From assembly GCA_902364975.1 (NCBI GenBank), contig CABJFQ010000001.1, positions 248,001-312,000 of the forward strand: DNA of 64,000 nt, written 5' to 3'. Both the position numbers and the translations under genes were made by a program. A model generated the notes under the pieces. It worked only from the letters and a program-made list of their open reading frames with translations. It was not told the DNA's origin and ran no database searches. Below, piece by piece: positions 33,917-44,611 of the stretch (positions are counted from its first letter, which is position 1; every line of letters starts with the position of its first letter). Source of the stretch: Coriobacteriaceae bacterium. Lineage in GTDB: Bacteria > Actinomycetota > Coriobacteriia > Coriobacteriales > Coriobacteriaceae.

Positions 33917-36217
33917 TTACTCGGCAGCGGCCTTGAACTTGTTGTAGTTGATCAGGCAGCCGGCCTTGACGATGGCACGCTCCTCTGCCGTCATATCGGC
34001 AATGTAGAGCTCAATCTGCTCAACCGTGCCGTCGGCGCGCACCACGTAGGCGGCGATGTCCTTCAGGTCGCCATCGAGCGCAGCACGGATACCCGGCACA
34101 AAGACGTAGTCGCCCACCTCAAAGTTGGGCTCGGCCTCCATCTGGAAGGGCACCATGCCCCAGTTCATCACGTTGGAGCGATAGCGCTTGGTGGCGTACT
34201 CGTGGACGATGTTGGCCAGGCCGCCGATCACGCGCTGGCAGCTCGCAGCCTGCTCGCGGGCAGAACCGTCACCGGGCTTCTTGGCATAGAGCATGGAGCC
34301 ATACTCGGTCGCCTTGGCATCGGCCGCGACACCCGCGCCGGCCAGCGCCTCAAACACACCGGCAAGCTCGGCATTGAGCGCCGCCAGGTCGCCCGTGGCC
34401 TCGCCGGCCACGCGGCGCTTCTCCACGGCGTCGACCTCCTTGGAGCGACCCACGTAGGCCGGATCGCGGCGGCTCAGCGTAAACTCGGCCAGACCCAGCG
34501 GGTTGGAGCGGAAGGAACTCGTTTCGCCCGAGGGAATGAGCTCGTCGGTCGTGGTGACCGGGTCCATGATCTTGGAGCACACCTTAAGCAGGATGTCGTC
34601 GCCGAGCGGCTCCATCGCGGGCCACGGCTTGATGTTGGGACCCTCGACCAGCTCGTCTGCCGGCTCGGCCTTGCCAAAGCCCCAGTACACGCGCTTCTTG
34701 TAGGGAGCGTCGTCAAAGGTGTACTCGCAGGCCTCGTCCCAAGTCTCCTCGGGCAGGTCGGTCGCCGGCGTCAGGACGCCGCCGTTGGCAGCCGTCGCCG
34801 CGATGGAGCGGGCGTCCATCAGAGCCACAGCGCTCAGCTGGCCATTACCCGGCTTGGAACCCTCGCGGTTGGGGAAATTGCGCGTGGTGTGGCGGATGGA
34901 CAGGCCGTTGTTGGCAGGCGTGTCGCCGGCGCCAAAGCACGGGCCGCAGAACGCCGTGCGCACGATCGCGCCGGCCTCCATAAGGTCGTAGATATAGCCG
35001 CGACGCGTGAGTTCGAGCGCCACGGGCTGGCTCGTGGGATAGACCGACAGCGAGAACTCGCCGCAGCCGGTGTTGGCGCCCTTGAGCACGCGGGCAGCCT
35101 GGACCACGGAGTCGTAGTTGCCGCCCGAGCAGCCGGCGATAACGCCCTGCTGCACGTGCAGTTTGCCGTCGACGATCTTGTCGAGCAGGCTAAAGTGCGT
35201 CTTACCCTCGCCGATCTTGGCGGCCTCGAGCTCCACCTCGTGCAGAATATCCTCGAGGTTCTCGTTGAGCTCGTCAATCTCAAAGCCGTTGGAAGGATGG
35301 AACGGCAGCGCGATCATGGGCTTGATGCTCGACAGATCGACCTCGACGCAGCCGTCGTAGTAGGCGACATCGGCGGGCTTGAGCTCGCGGTAGTCGTCGC
35401 CGCGGCCGTGCATGGTCAGGAATGCGTGAGTGTCCTCGTCGGTGGCCCAGATGGAGGAAAGGCAGGTGGTCTCGGTGGTCATGACGTCGACGCCGTTGCG
35501 GTAATCGGTCGTCATGCTCGCGATGCCGGGGCCCACAAACTCCATGACCTTGTTCTTAACGTAGCCCTTGGCAAAGACGGCGCGGATGATGGCAAGCGCA
35601 ACGTCGTGCGGGCCGACGCCGGGACGCGGGGCGCCCGTGAGGTAGATGGCCACAACGCCGGGATAGGCGACGTCGTAGGTGTCGCGCAGCAGCTGCTTTG
35701 CCAGCTCGCCGCCGCCCTCGCCCACAGCCATGGTGCCCAGGGCGCCGTAGCGGGTGTGCGAGTCGGAGCCCAAGATCATCTTGCCGCAACCGGCGAAGTT
35801 CTCGCGCATAAAGGAGTGGATGACCGCGATGTGCGGCGGAACGAAGATGCCGCCGTACTTCTTGGCCGCGGAGAGGCCAAAGACGTGATCGTCCTCGTTG
35901 ATAGTGCCGCCCACGGCGCACAGCGAGTTATGGCAGTTGGTGAGCACGTAGGGCAGCGGGAACTGCTCCATGCCCGAGGCACGCGCCGTCTGGATGATGC
36001 CGACGAAGGTGATATCGTGGCTCGCCATGGCGTCGAAGCGAATCTTGAGCGCCTCGGGGTCGCCGGACGTATTGTGTGCCTGAAGGATCGAATACGCGAT
36101 GGTGCCACGTTTGGCATCCTCGGGCGTCTGCGTAATGCCGCGCTCAGCAGCCTCGGCCGCAGGCACAACCTCGCTGCCACGGCGCAGGTAGATGCCGTCC
36201 TCGTACAGCTTGACCAT
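33917..36217 (-). CDS. aconitase-family hydratase (YbhJ-like)
   Basis: About 766 residues, similar to the putative hydratase YbhJ of E. coli and to aconitases. Visible are the FeS-cluster region with AGCSGGNYD (near 415) and FCGPCFGAG (near 470), the substrate-loop signatures [14 protein letters not shown] and [19 protein letters not shown], and a C-terminal swivel domain ([13 protein letters not shown]). The three cluster Cys appear present, so a hydro-lyase activity is likely; the exact substrate is not certain because YbhJ-type proteins are not standard AcnA/AcnB. GGGAG lies before ATG 36217; the longer frame adds 34 unlikely residues. No TCA-cycle gene is adjacent. Confidence 0.82.
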   Translation of the reverse strand: MVKLYEDGIYLRRGSEVVPAAEAAERGITQTPEDAKRGTIAYSILQAHNTSGDPEALKIRFDAMASHDITFVGIIQTARASGMEQFPLPYVLTNCHNSLCAVGGTINEDDHVFGLSAAKKYGGIFVPPHIAVIHSFMRENFAGCGKMILGSDSHTRYGALGTMAVGEGGGELAKQLLRDTYDVAYPGVVAIYLTGAPRPGVGPHDVALAIIRAVFAKGYVKNKVMEFVGPGIASMTTDYRNGVDVMTTETTCLSSIWATDEDTHAFLTMHGRGDDYRELKPADVAYYDGCVEVDLSSIKPMIALPFHPSNGFEIDELNENLEDILHEVELEAAKIGEGKTHFSLLDKIVDGKLHVQQGVIAGCSGGNYDSVVQAARVLKGANTGCGEFSLSVYPTSQPVALELTRRGYIYDLMEAGAIVRTAFCGPCFGAGDTPANNGLSIRHTTRNFPNREGSKPGNGQLSAVALMDARSIAATAANGGVLTPATDLPEETWDEACEYTFDDAPYKKRVYWGFGKAEPADELVEGPNIKPWPAMEPLGDDILLKVCSKIMDPVTTTDELIPSGETSSFRSNPLGLAEFTLSRRDPAYVGRSKEVDAVEKRRVAGEATGDLAALNAELAGVFEALAGAGVAADAKATEYGSMLYAKKPGDGSAREQAASCQRVIGGLANIVHEYATKRYRSNVMNWGMVPFQMEAEPNFEVGDYVFVPGIRAALDGDLKDIAAYVVRADGTVEQIELYIADMTAEERAIVKAGCLINYNKFKAAAE

Positions 36218-36356
36218 ACTGTCTCCCACTCTGCCCAAACAATTTGGGCGCATAGCATACATTCGTTCAATATCGTGCCATAGAACGGTTGCGAGTGGGC
36301 TACGAATCTGCGCGTTCACTTTATCTCAGTAAAGCAAAGAACGAGTTGGGTGCCGG

Positions 36357-36476
36357 GGGCAGACTTAGACGCCGAAATGACGAGAGTGGATAATCTCCCA
36401 CTTTGAGCCTGCAAACAGGCCAAAAACGGGAGATTATCCACTCTCATTCTGCGGGCACTCATTTAAGTCTGTCCCC
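36357..36476. repeat. 120-bp nested palindrome between hspR and the aconitase-family gene
   Basis: Inner arms GAGAGTGGATAATCTCCC (36382-36399) and 36428-36445 are perfect complements. Outer arms GGGGCAGACTTA (about 36357) and TAAGTCTGTCCCC (up to 36476) extend the pairing, with the GGGGACAG-type ends seen in other elements. Confidence 0.85.
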
Positions 36477-36503
36477 AATGAGTGCCCGGCAGCGTCGGCG
36501 GAG

Positions 36504-36920
36504 CTATAGGTCGCTACCCGTACCTAGCAGCTTGCGCATGACTTGCTCGGGGTTGACCGAGCCGTCGCGCGGGGCCAGGGCGGTGATCTTCTTCTGCATC
36601 TTGTACTCGTGCAGCTCGTCCTCGAGCTGGCGCACGCGTGCGCGGAGTCTTTCGTTCTCGCGCTCGCGCTCCTCGGCACGCTCCTTCATATCGAGGATGC
36701 GCACCACGCCGGCAAGGTTGATGCCCTCGTCAGTCAGCTGGTTGATGAGCTCCAGGCGCTCGATATCGGCACGCGAATACAGACGCGTGTTGCCGCCCGA
36801 GCGCTGGGGGTTCACCAGGCCCTTGGACTCGTAGACGCGCAGAGTCTGCGGATGCATGCCGGTCAACTCGGCCGCCACGCTGATCATGTACAGCGGTTTA
36901 TTCCTATTGTCCTCGGCCAT
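36504..36920 (-). CDS. hspR: heat-shock repressor HspR (MerR family)
   Basis: A 138-residue protein with the MerR-type winged helix (residues 8-75: YMISVAAELTGMHPQTLRVY, RSGGNTRLYSRADIERL) and a coiled-coil C-terminal half (ERERENERLRARVRQLEDEL). HspR represses dnaK and clpB by binding HAIR elements, with DnaK as a co-repressor in studied Actinobacteria. It is the last gene of the dnaK-grpE-dnaJ-hspR operon, which is the classical layout. The matching operator candidates lie at 31879-31899 and 40916-40936. Confidence 0.95.
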   Translation of the reverse strand: MAEDNRNKPLYMISVAAELTGMHPQTLRVYESKGLVNPQRSGGNTRLYSRADIERLELINQLTDEGINLAGVVRILDMKERAEERERENERLRARVRQLEDELHEYKMQKKITALAPRDGSVNPEQVMRKLLGTGSDL

Positions 36921-36992
36921 GCTACCTGACCCCTTTCCGTCTCGTTATCGTCCATCATAAGCCCGCGGGCGCGGGTGTGCGCCACGACCGCC

Positions 36993-37958
36993 CTAGTACG
37001 TCGCCTTGTAACGGTTGACCTTCTCGCGATAATCGCGCGTGTCGACCTCGCGCAGCTTGGTCATGGCATCGCGCTCGTCATCGGATAGGTTCGTGGGGAC
37101 CTGCACCTTGATCTCGACGAGCAGCGCGCCCGTACGGCCACGGTGCTTAACGTCGGGCGCCCCCATTTCCTTAAAGCGGAACTTCTTGCCCGTCTGGGTA
37201 CCCGCGGGCACCTTCAGACGAACCGTCGCACCGCCGGGCGTGGGCACGTCCACCGTGCAGCCGAGCGCCGCCTCATAGACCGAGATCGGCACCTCCATGG
37301 TCACGTCGGCACCTTTACGCTTAAACAGCGGATGCTCCTCCACGTGCGTGGTCACGACCAGGTCGCCGCGCTCGCCGCCGGCAACGCCATACTCGCCGCG
37401 ACGCTTGTAGCGCAGCTTGCCGCCATCCACGGCGCCCGCAGGCACCGAGACCGTAATGGTCTGCTGCTCGCCCGTCGAGGGAATACGGTAGGTGACCTTG
37501 TGCGTCACGCCGCGGAACGCGTCCTCGGCCGTCACGTCGACAGTCAGCGACAGGTCGCCGCCCTTGCGAGCACGGCTGCGGCCCGCGCCGGCACCGGCAG
37601 CACCCGCAGCCCCGGCAAAGCCCGAGCCCCAATCGCTGCCCCAGGCGCCGTTGCCGCTAAAGATGCTGTCGAAGATATCGCCCCAGCCGCTCGCACCGGC
37701 GCCGGCACCGTAGCCGCCGCCATACGCGCCGCCCGCGCCCGGCATGCCGCCGAACATGAGCATCTGGTCGTACTCTTTGCGCTTCTTCTCGTCCGAAAGC
37801 GTCTCGTAGGCCTCGCTGATCTCCTTGAACTTGGCCTCGTCGCCGCCGGCATCGGGGTGATATTTTTGCGCGAGCTTGCGAAACGCGCTCTTGATCTCTT
37901 TGTCGGAGGCGCTCTTGGATACGCCCAGGATGTCATAGAAGGTTTTGCCTGCAGCCAT
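36993..37958 (-). CDS. dnaJ: DnaJ-family co-chaperone without zinc-finger domain (type II/CbpA-like)
   Basis: A 321-residue J-domain protein: J domain (1-70, HPD motif in YHPDAGG), Gly/Ala-rich linker (75-135), and two beta-barrel client domains (from about 145, [20 protein letters not shown]). The four CxxCxGxG zinc motifs of type I DnaJ are absent, so it is like CbpA or DnaJ2. It stimulates DnaK ATPase. AGGAGAGGAG precedes the start. Strong hairpins (37981-38001 and 38031-38060) lie between grpE and this gene, so expression may be attenuated. Confidence 0.92.
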   Translation of the reverse strand: MAAGKTFYDILGVSKSASDKEIKSAFRKLAQKYHPDAGGDEAKFKEISEAYETLSDEKKRKEYDQMLMFGGMPGAGGAYGGGYGAGAGASGWGDIFDSIFSGNGAWGSDWGSGFAGAAGAAGAGAGRSRARKGGDLSLTVDVTAEDAFRGVTHKVTYRIPSTGEQQTITVSVPAGAVDGGKLRYKRRGEYGVAGGERGDLVVTTHVEEHPLFKRKGADVTMEVPISVYEAALGCTVDVPTPGGATVRLKVPAGTQTGKKFRFKEMGAPDVKHRGRTGALLVEIKVQVPTNLSDDERDAMTKLREVDTRDYREKVNRYKATY

Positions 37959-37980
37959 CGTAGCTCCTCTCCTGTTTCAT

Positions 37981-38001
37981 CCGCCGCCCAGCGGGCGGCG
38001 G
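37981..38001. repeat. 9-bp GC hairpin upstream of dnaJ
   Basis: CCGCCGCCC pairs perfectly with GGGCGGCGG across a 3-nt loop, about 23 bp before the dnaJ ATG. It is likely a leader hairpin or part of an attenuation or processing site. Confidence 0.6.
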
Positions 38002-38030
38002 CTCATGCTTTCATATGGCACTAGGCCAGA

Positions 38031-38060
38031 AAGGGCCCCGGGTGTTGCCCCGGGGCCCTT
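38031..38060 (-). terminator. terminator-like hairpin between grpE and dnaJ
   Basis: AAGGGCCCCGGG (38031-38042) pairs with CCCGGGGCCCTT (38049-38060). On the minus strand only a short TTTCT follows, so it is more likely a partial terminator or processing site than a full stop. Confidence 0.65.
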
Positions 38061-38065
38061 CTCAA

Positions 38066-38908
38066 TTACTCCTCGGTGCTCTCGGCCGTATCGGCCGTAG
38101 CATCCTCGGGCGCCGCTTCGGGCTCCGGTGCGGGGCGCTTCTCGCCACCGTAGGTCACCGTCACCATCGCGGAACGCAGGATGCGATCCGCCATGCGGTA
38201 GCCCTTCTGGTACACGTCGTTGACAGTCTCGTCGTACTGCGATGCGTCCTCGACACGCCCCACGGCCTGGTGCTCGAGCGGATCGAACGCCTCGCCCTTG
38301 GGGTCGATGGGCTCAACGCCCTCGTGCGCAAACACATCGAGCAGCTTGGCATGCACCGCATCGACGCCATCGACGAACTGCTTAAAGTCGTCGGAAAGCT
38401 CCTGGCTACGGGCATGGTCGATCGCACGCTCGATATCGTCAACCACCGGCAGCAGCGCAGTAACGAGCTTCTCGGTCGCGCGCTCGCGCTCGGCGATGCG
38501 CTCGTTGGCGGTGCGGCGACGGAAGTTCTCCCAGTCGGCCTGCAGACGGGCGGTGCGCTCGGTGGCGTCCTTCGCCTTGTCCTCGGCGGCCTTCTGAGCC
38601 TCTGCCGCAGCATCGAGCTCATTGCGCACGTCGGCAAGCTCCTTTTGGGCCTGCTCGAACTTAAGCTTAAAGTCGTTGTCGGCGGCTTCCTCACCGGCGC
38701 GGATAGCGGCTTCCACCATCTCGTCCTCGGTCATCGTCGCCTCCTTGTTGGAATCCTCTACCTGGTTCTCGGCAGCCTCGGCGGCCTCGGCCTCGTTGGC
38801 CTCGGTATCGTCGACGGCCTCTACGGGAATCTTCACGTCCTTCTCCTCAGAGTCAACGGGGGCGGCGCCAGCGGCGGCCGCCTCCGTGCGAGCTTTACGG
38901 GCGGACAT
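38066..38908 (-). CDS. grpE: nucleotide exchange factor GrpE
   Basis: A 280-residue protein with an acidic, disordered N-terminus (1-75), a long coiled coil (about 80-150) with the GrpE signature (RTANERIAERERATEKLVTA, then LLPVVDDIERAIDHA), and the C-terminal beta domain (VYQKGYRMADRILRSAMVTV). It speeds ADP release from DnaK. The start lies two bases after the dnaK stop, and the gene is followed by a terminator-like hairpin before dnaJ. Confidence 0.95.
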   Translation of the reverse strand: MSARKARTEAAAAGAAPVDSEEKDVKIPVEAVDDTEANEAEAAEAAENQVEDSNKEATMTEDEMVEAAIRAGEEAADNDFKLKFEQAQKELADVRNELDAAAEAQKAAEDKAKDATERTARLQADWENFRRRTANERIAERERATEKLVTALLPVVDDIERAIDHARSQELSDDFKQFVDGVDAVHAKLLDVFAHEGVEPIDPKGEAFDPLEHQAVGRVEDASQYDETVNDVYQKGYRMADRILRSAMVTVTYGGEKRPAPEPEAAPEDATADTAESTEE

Positions 38909-38910
38909 GA

Positions 38911-40803
<1,893 letters not shown>

Positions 40804-40915
40804 TAGAAATTCCCTCTCTCTTTTGCGTTCGCGCCGCCTCGACGGTCTGTCGCGCGGCGCTTCGGCTTGTCTTTCAGGATGTAGTGTATCCCCTTATGGG
40901 CCGGAATATACAAAA

Positions 40916-40936
40916 TCTAAGTCAATTCATATAAGA
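40916..40936 (-). promoter_or_regulatory. HAIR-like HspR operator of dnaK
   Basis: TCTAAGT-N7-TATAAGA, about 113 bp upstream of the dnaK ATG, identical in both half-sites to the clpB copy while the 7-bp spacer differs (CAATTCA against CTCTATA). This is the pattern expected of one repressor controlling both genes. Confidence 0.82.
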
Positions 40937-41076
40937 TTTCTTATCTCTGAGAGTTTAGGTTCTCAAATGCGCAGGTAGAAGCGCTATTTGAGTTCTCGGC
41001 AAATCTACTGAGATCTATGTAGAGATGACTGAGGTTTGGGCTTGGGAGCGCACATGGCGGCCCCGGGCTTCCCTGG

Positions 41077-41122
41077 GGAAAGCTCGACCCGTTTCTCGGC
41101 TAAATAACGGGATGCGCTTTCC
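41077..41122. repeat. single 46-nt hairpin unit (copy C)
   Basis: GGAAAGCTCGACCC (41077-41090) and GGGATGCGCTTTCC (41109-41122) with an 18-nt centre. In reverse complement the unit and its loop (GTTATTTAGCC) match the last unit of the arrays at 6.0 and 63.0 kb. Confidence 0.75.
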
Positions 41123-41346
41123 GCAAGCACGCTCAATCGCCCTATATTTCAAGTCACCTGTAGCTAACATTTGCGCAGCTCAACGGCCTCACCTGCATGT
41201 TTTTTAGTAAGCCGTGGCATACTCGGCGAACGGTATGAAGATGCCGGTCAGAGGGTATTGCAAACGGTCGCTCCCGTGGTATGTTTTTGCCCGAATCAAA
41301 CCGACGCGCATCGCCTGTAGCGTCGGTCAACAGAGAGGAAACTACC

Positions 41347-41532
41347 ATGGCTCATCCCGTAATTGATGCCGACGAGTGCATCGCTTGTGGCGTTTGCGTC
41401 GACTCCTGCCCCGCTGGCGTTCTGGAGCTCCAGGACGTCGCTACCGTCGCTGACGAGGATTCCTGCGTCGCCTGTGGCGCTTGCCAGGACGCTTGCCCCG
41501 CCGGCGCGATCACCGAGATCGTCGAGGAGTAA
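41347..41532 (+). CDS. 2[4Fe-4S] ferredoxin
   Basis: A 61-residue protein with two CxxCxxCxxxC motifs: CIACGVCVDSCP (residues 11-22) and CVACGACQDACP (residues 40-51). It is the small clostridial-type ferredoxin of low redox potential used by anaerobes to carry electrons between pyruvate:ferredoxin oxidoreductase, hydrogenase and other enzymes. ATG 41347 has GAGAGGAAA upstream; the frame is open further but without similarity. It is transcribed alone, ending at a strong terminator. Confidence 0.95.
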   Translation: MAHPVIDADECIACGVCVDSCPAGVLELQDVATVADEDSCVACGACQDACPAGAITEIVEE

Positions 41533-41571
41533 CAGCTCCCCCACCTGCACACTCAAAAGTACACCGTGCAC

Positions 41572-41612
41572 AAAAAGGAGGCCTCCGCATCGCCGCGGAG
41601 GCCTCCTTTTTT
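41572..41612 (+). terminator. Rho-independent terminator after ferredoxin
   Basis: AAAAAGGAGGCCTCCGC pairs with GCGGAGGCCTCCTTTT and ends in a run of T (41607-41612). The A-run on the left arm means it can work in both directions. Confidence 0.9.
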
Positions 41613-41655
41613 GTGCGGATAACTAATTTGGCACCGTCGCAGGTTGAGCTCACGT

Positions 41656-41767
41656 CAGCGAAAACGCCCCTAAGCGAGCAAGGTGACGTGAAAGAGGAGG
41701 GAAGCGTACTTTGGTACGCGACCGACGATTGAACGTCAGATTGCCGCTTAGGAGCGTTTGCAGCGTC
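41656..41767 (+). ncRNA. candidate structured RNA element, copy A (twin at 63163-63276)
   Basis: Three nested stems: P1 41663-41676 with 41745-41758, P2 GACGT (41685-41689) with ACGTC (41733-41737), and P3 GCGTAC (41704-41709) with GTACGC (41714-41719). The joining strands AGCAAGGT (41677-41684) and AGATTGC (41738-41744) and the flanks CAGCGAA and TGCAGCGTCG are identical to the second copy, but the stem sequences differ with pairing kept. The element lies between the ferredoxin terminator and the niaR stop, ending three bases short of it. The strand is not certain: the reverse complement could be a 3' UTR element of niaR. I have not matched it to a named RNA family. Confidence 0.65.
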
Positions 41768-41769
41768 GG

Positions 41770-42315
41770 CTAAGAGAGATCGTCCTCGTAGGGCATTAAA
41801 TCGGCAAGGTAGCCCTTCTCCTTGAGCATGGCCTCGATCTCGTCGAGAGTTTGCTCGTCATCTGCCGCAATGCGATGGAAGTGATAGCCACTCGTCACCG
41901 TTAATAGTGGAAAGCTCTTGCCGCTCTCGATATCGTGCAGGTAGCGCTCAACATCGCGACGATTGCGGATGTCCAGGTCGGCTGTGATCTTACCGTACAC
42001 GCGGTGGTTGACGATCACGTTGAGCACGGCGCCGCCCGCGTCGACGATGCTCGTGAGCTCATCGCCCGCCTGATCCACGCCGTGGCGTACCTTGACCAGA
42101 CGCGTGGGCACAGCCGGGCTGCTCGCTGCCTCCTGTAGCACATAGCCGCGATTGGTGGCGACAATATCGTGCCCGTCGGCGCGCAGCAGGGCGATGTCCT
42201 GCACCACAACCTGACGGCTCACGCCCACCTCGCGGGCAAGCGCACTGCCCGAGACAGGATCTTTGGCTTCCTCGAGCACGGCCATGATGGAACGGCGACG
42301 CTCGCGGGCGTCCAT
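41770..42315 (-). CDS. niaR: NiaR-type repressor of NAD synthesis (HTH_11 plus 3H domain)
   Basis: A 181-residue regulator. The N-terminal winged helix (residues 5-65, SGSALAREVGVSRQVVVQDI) is followed by the 3H domain, named after its conserved His residues, seen here in KVRHGVDQ, VIVNHRVYG and SGYHFHRI, which bind nickel or nicotinate. NiaR represses NAD biosynthesis or niacin uptake genes when niacin is plentiful. It is the last gene of nadA-nadB-nadC-niaR and overlaps nadC by a single base (TGATG). Likely operators are the palindromes upstream of nadA and nadB. Confidence 0.92.
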   Translation of the reverse strand: MDARERRRSIMAVLEEAKDPVSGSALAREVGVSRQVVVQDIALLRADGHDIVATNRGYVLQEAASSPAVPTRLVKVRHGVDQAGDELTSIVDAGGAVLNVIVNHRVYGKITADLDIRNRRDVERYLHDIESGKSFPLLTVTSGYHFHRIAADDEQTLDEIEAMLKEKGYLADLMPYEDDLS

Positions 42316-43175
42316 TATTTACCGTCCAGTAGACGCAGGTGCTTAAGCGAGAGGTCGAGGATCGGCGCAGAGTGCGTCAGAGCGCCCGAACTAATATAGT
42401 CAACACCCAGGTCGGCCAGGGCGCGAATGTTGTCGGCGTCTACGTTGCCCGAGCACTCGGTCTTGGCACGACCGGCGATAAGCTCAATCGCAGTAGCCAT
42501 GTCATCGTGGGTCATGTTGTCGAACATGATGATGTCGGCACCGGCCTCCACGGCCTCGCGTACCATGTCCAGGTTCTCGCACTCAATCTCGACCGTCGTG
42601 GTAAACGACGCATGGGCGCGCGCCACCTCAATCGCGCGCGCCACGCCACCGGCGGCGTCGATGTGGTTGTCCTTGAGCATGACAGCCGTCGACAGGTTAT
42701 AGCGGTGGTTGCTGCCACCGCCGATCTCGACTGCGGCCCTCTCAAAGACGCGCATGCCCGGCGTGGTCTTGCGCGTGTCGACAAGCACGGTCTTGGTGCC
42801 CTCGAGCGCAGCCGCCATCCGATGCGTGTAAGTAGCGATGCCGCTCATGCGCTGCAGGTAGTTGAGCGCCACGCGCTCGCCCGAAAGCAGTACGCGCGCA
42901 TCGCCGCGCACCTGGCCCACGTGGTCGCCGGCGTGCACCTCGTCGCCGTCCGCGACATCTAACAACACAGAGCTCTGCGGATCCAGCAGCTCAAAGGTGC
43001 GAGCGAACACATCCAAGCCCGCGATGATGCCATCGGCCTTGGCGATAAGCTCCACCGTGGCGGGACGCGCCGTGGGACACACGCTCGCCGTGCTCACGTC
43101 CTCAAAGGTAATGTCCTCGCGCAGAGCCTGCAGAATCAGATCATCGACGACGAGCTTCATGGTAATGGGATTCAT
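42315..43175 (-). CDS. nadC: nicotinate-nucleotide pyrophosphorylase NadC
   Basis: A 286-residue quinolinate phosphoribosyltransferase that makes nicotinate mononucleotide from quinolinate and PRPP. Signature segments: REDITFEDVSTASV at the start, RVALNYLQRMSGIATYTHRM, VDTRKTTPGMR, GGGSNHRYNLSTAVMLKDNH and VDYISSGALTHSA. GGAGGAG lies before ATG 43175. It starts three bases after the nadB stop. Confidence 0.96.
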   Translation of the reverse strand: MNPITMKLVVDDLILQALREDITFEDVSTASVCPTARPATVELIAKADGIIAGLDVFARTFELLDPQSSVLLDVADGDEVHAGDHVGQVRGDARVLLSGERVALNYLQRMSGIATYTHRMAAALEGTKTVLVDTRKTTPGMRVFERAAVEIGGGSNHRYNLSTAVMLKDNHIDAAGGVARAIEVARAHASFTTTVEIECENLDMVREAVEAGADIIMFDNMTHDDMATAIELIAGRAKTECSGNVDADNIRALADLGVDYISSGALTHSAPILDLSLKHLRLLDGK

Positions 43176-43178
43176 GGT

Positions 43179-44555
43179 CTACTCCTCCACGGCCTGCGTG
43201 CCGGCGGCACGGGCCAAATCATCGATTGCAAGGGTATCGGCACTCAGGGCGCGGTGACGCCCGTCAAGCGCGGGCTCACCGGCCTGCTCCACGGCCAGTG
43301 ACTCGCCGGCACGCATGTACCACGCGGCGCGACGACCCCAGACCAGCGCCTCGAGCAGGCTGTTCGATGCAAGGCGGTTCTTGCCGTGTACGCCATTGCA
43401 AGCCGTCTCGCCGGCGGCGTAGAGCTCGGGCATCGAGGTGCGGCCGTCCTTGTCGACCCACACGCCGCCCATAAAGTAGTGCTGCGTGGGTGTGACGGGA
43501 ATGGGCTCGTCCAAGATGTCGCGGCCGTCCTCCAGACAGCGCGCGCGGATGTTGGCAAAGTGCCCGGTCACCACGTCGCGCTCGACGGGGGCAAAGCTCA
43601 GCCACTCGTGCTCGACGCCGTCCCGCTTCATCTGCTCGCGGATGGCGGCAGCGACCACATCGCGCGGCTGGAGCTCATCGGTAAAGCGCTCGCCGGCGGC
43701 GTTGAGCAAAATCGCGCCCTCGCCGCGGCAGCTCTCGCTGATCAAGAAGGTGCGGCCCGGCTGCGGCGAGAACAGTCCCGTGGGATGAATCTGCACGTAG
43801 TCCAGGTGCTCCATCGTGATGCCGTGCTCCTGCGCGATGTAGCAGGCGTCACCGGTGAGCTGCGGGTAGTTGGTCGAGTGGTCGTATACGCCGCCGATGC
43901 CGCCCGTTGCCCACAGCGTATGGCGGGCATGGATCTTAAAGGGCTCGCCGGCATGCACGTCCTCAGCGGCATTTGTCAGCTCGTCGGCGGGGCGAGCTGA
44001 ATCGTCCTCGTCCACGGAAACGGCGACGACGCCGGTGCACGCCGTGGCGCCATCGCGCTCGGCAGTCAGGATATCGGTCATGGCAACGTGTTCGAGAATC
44101 TGCACGTTGTCCAGCTTGCGGACAGCCTGGAGCAGTTTGGTCGTAATCTCCTTGCCCGTAATATCGGCATGGAAGGCGATGCGCGGGCGGCTGTGCGCGC
44201 CCTCGCGGGTAAAGTCGAGGCTGCCGTCGGCCTTGCGCTCAAAGTCCACGCCCATGGCCAGCAGGTCGTTGATGACCGAACGGCTCGAGCGAATCATGAT
44301 GTCAACACTCTCGCGGCGGTTCTCGTAATGGCCGGCGTGCATGGTGTCCTCAAAGAAGGCATCGTAGTCAGAGCCTTCGGGCAGCACGCAGATACCGCCC
44401 TGCGCGAGCATCGAATCGCACTCGTCGACGGCGCCCTTGGAGAGCATGATTACGCGCGTGCTCGTCGGCAGATTGAGAGCCGCATACAGGCCCGCCACGC
44501 CGCAACCGGCAATGACGACATCGCACTCCATATCGGGGTATTGTTTGGTTTCCAC
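43179..44555 (-). CDS. nadB: L-aspartate oxidase NadB
   Basis: About 458 residues. The FAD-binding start DVVIAGCGVAGLYAALNL is followed by SMLAQGGICV, HSRPRIAFHADITGKEIT, DYVQIHPTGLF, CRGEGAILLNAAGERF, and HYFMGGVWVDKDGRTS. It oxidises L-aspartate to iminoaspartate; in anaerobes fumarate is the usual acceptor. The start GTG 44555 is chosen because AGGGAGAGG lies six bases upstream; a longer frame to 44600 would run into the palindrome. It is the second gene of the NAD operon. Confidence 0.95.
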   Translation of the reverse strand: METKQYPDMECDVVIAGCGVAGLYAALNLPTSTRVIMLSKGAVDECDSMLAQGGICVLPEGSDYDAFFEDTMHAGHYENRRESVDIMIRSSRSVINDLLAMGVDFERKADGSLDFTREGAHSRPRIAFHADITGKEITTKLLQAVRKLDNVQILEHVAMTDILTAERDGATACTGVVAVSVDEDDSARPADELTNAAEDVHAGEPFKIHARHTLWATGGIGGVYDHSTNYPQLTGDACYIAQEHGITMEHLDYVQIHPTGLFSPQPGRTFLISESCRGEGAILLNAAGERFTDELQPRDVVAAAIREQMKRDGVEHEWLSFAPVERDVVTGHFANIRARCLEDGRDILDEPIPVTPTQHYFMGGVWVDKDGRTSMPELYAAGETACNGVHGKNRLASNSLLEALVWGRRAAWYMRAGESLAVEQAGEPALDGRHRALSADTLAIDDLARAAGTQAVEE

Positions 44556-44573
44556 AGGAATCCTCTCCCTTGT

Positions 44574-44608
44574 AATGTGACATAAGGGATGGTCCCTCAT
44601 GTCACATT
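44574..44608. repeat. 16-bp-arm palindrome between nadA and nadB
   Basis: AATGTGACATAAGGGA (44574-44589) pairs with TCCCTCATGTCACATT (44593-44608) with one mismatch. It lies in the intergenic gap a few bases beyond the nadA stop and 18 bp upstream of nadB. It may be a NiaR operator or a REP-like hairpin (GGGA core). Confidence 0.75.
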
Positions 44609-44611
44609 GGC

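Larger units (their letters stand above)
40804..41346. other. gene-free region between dnaK and ferredoxin
   Basis: A 543-bp stretch between divergent genes. It holds the dnaK promoter region with the HAIR-like repeat, a further imperfect inverted repeat (CTCAAAT at about 40963 with ATTTGAG at about 40987), and the lone hairpin unit at 41077-41122. I see no gene. TATATT on the minus strand at about 40906-40911 is a possible -10 element of dnaK. Confidence 0.5.
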
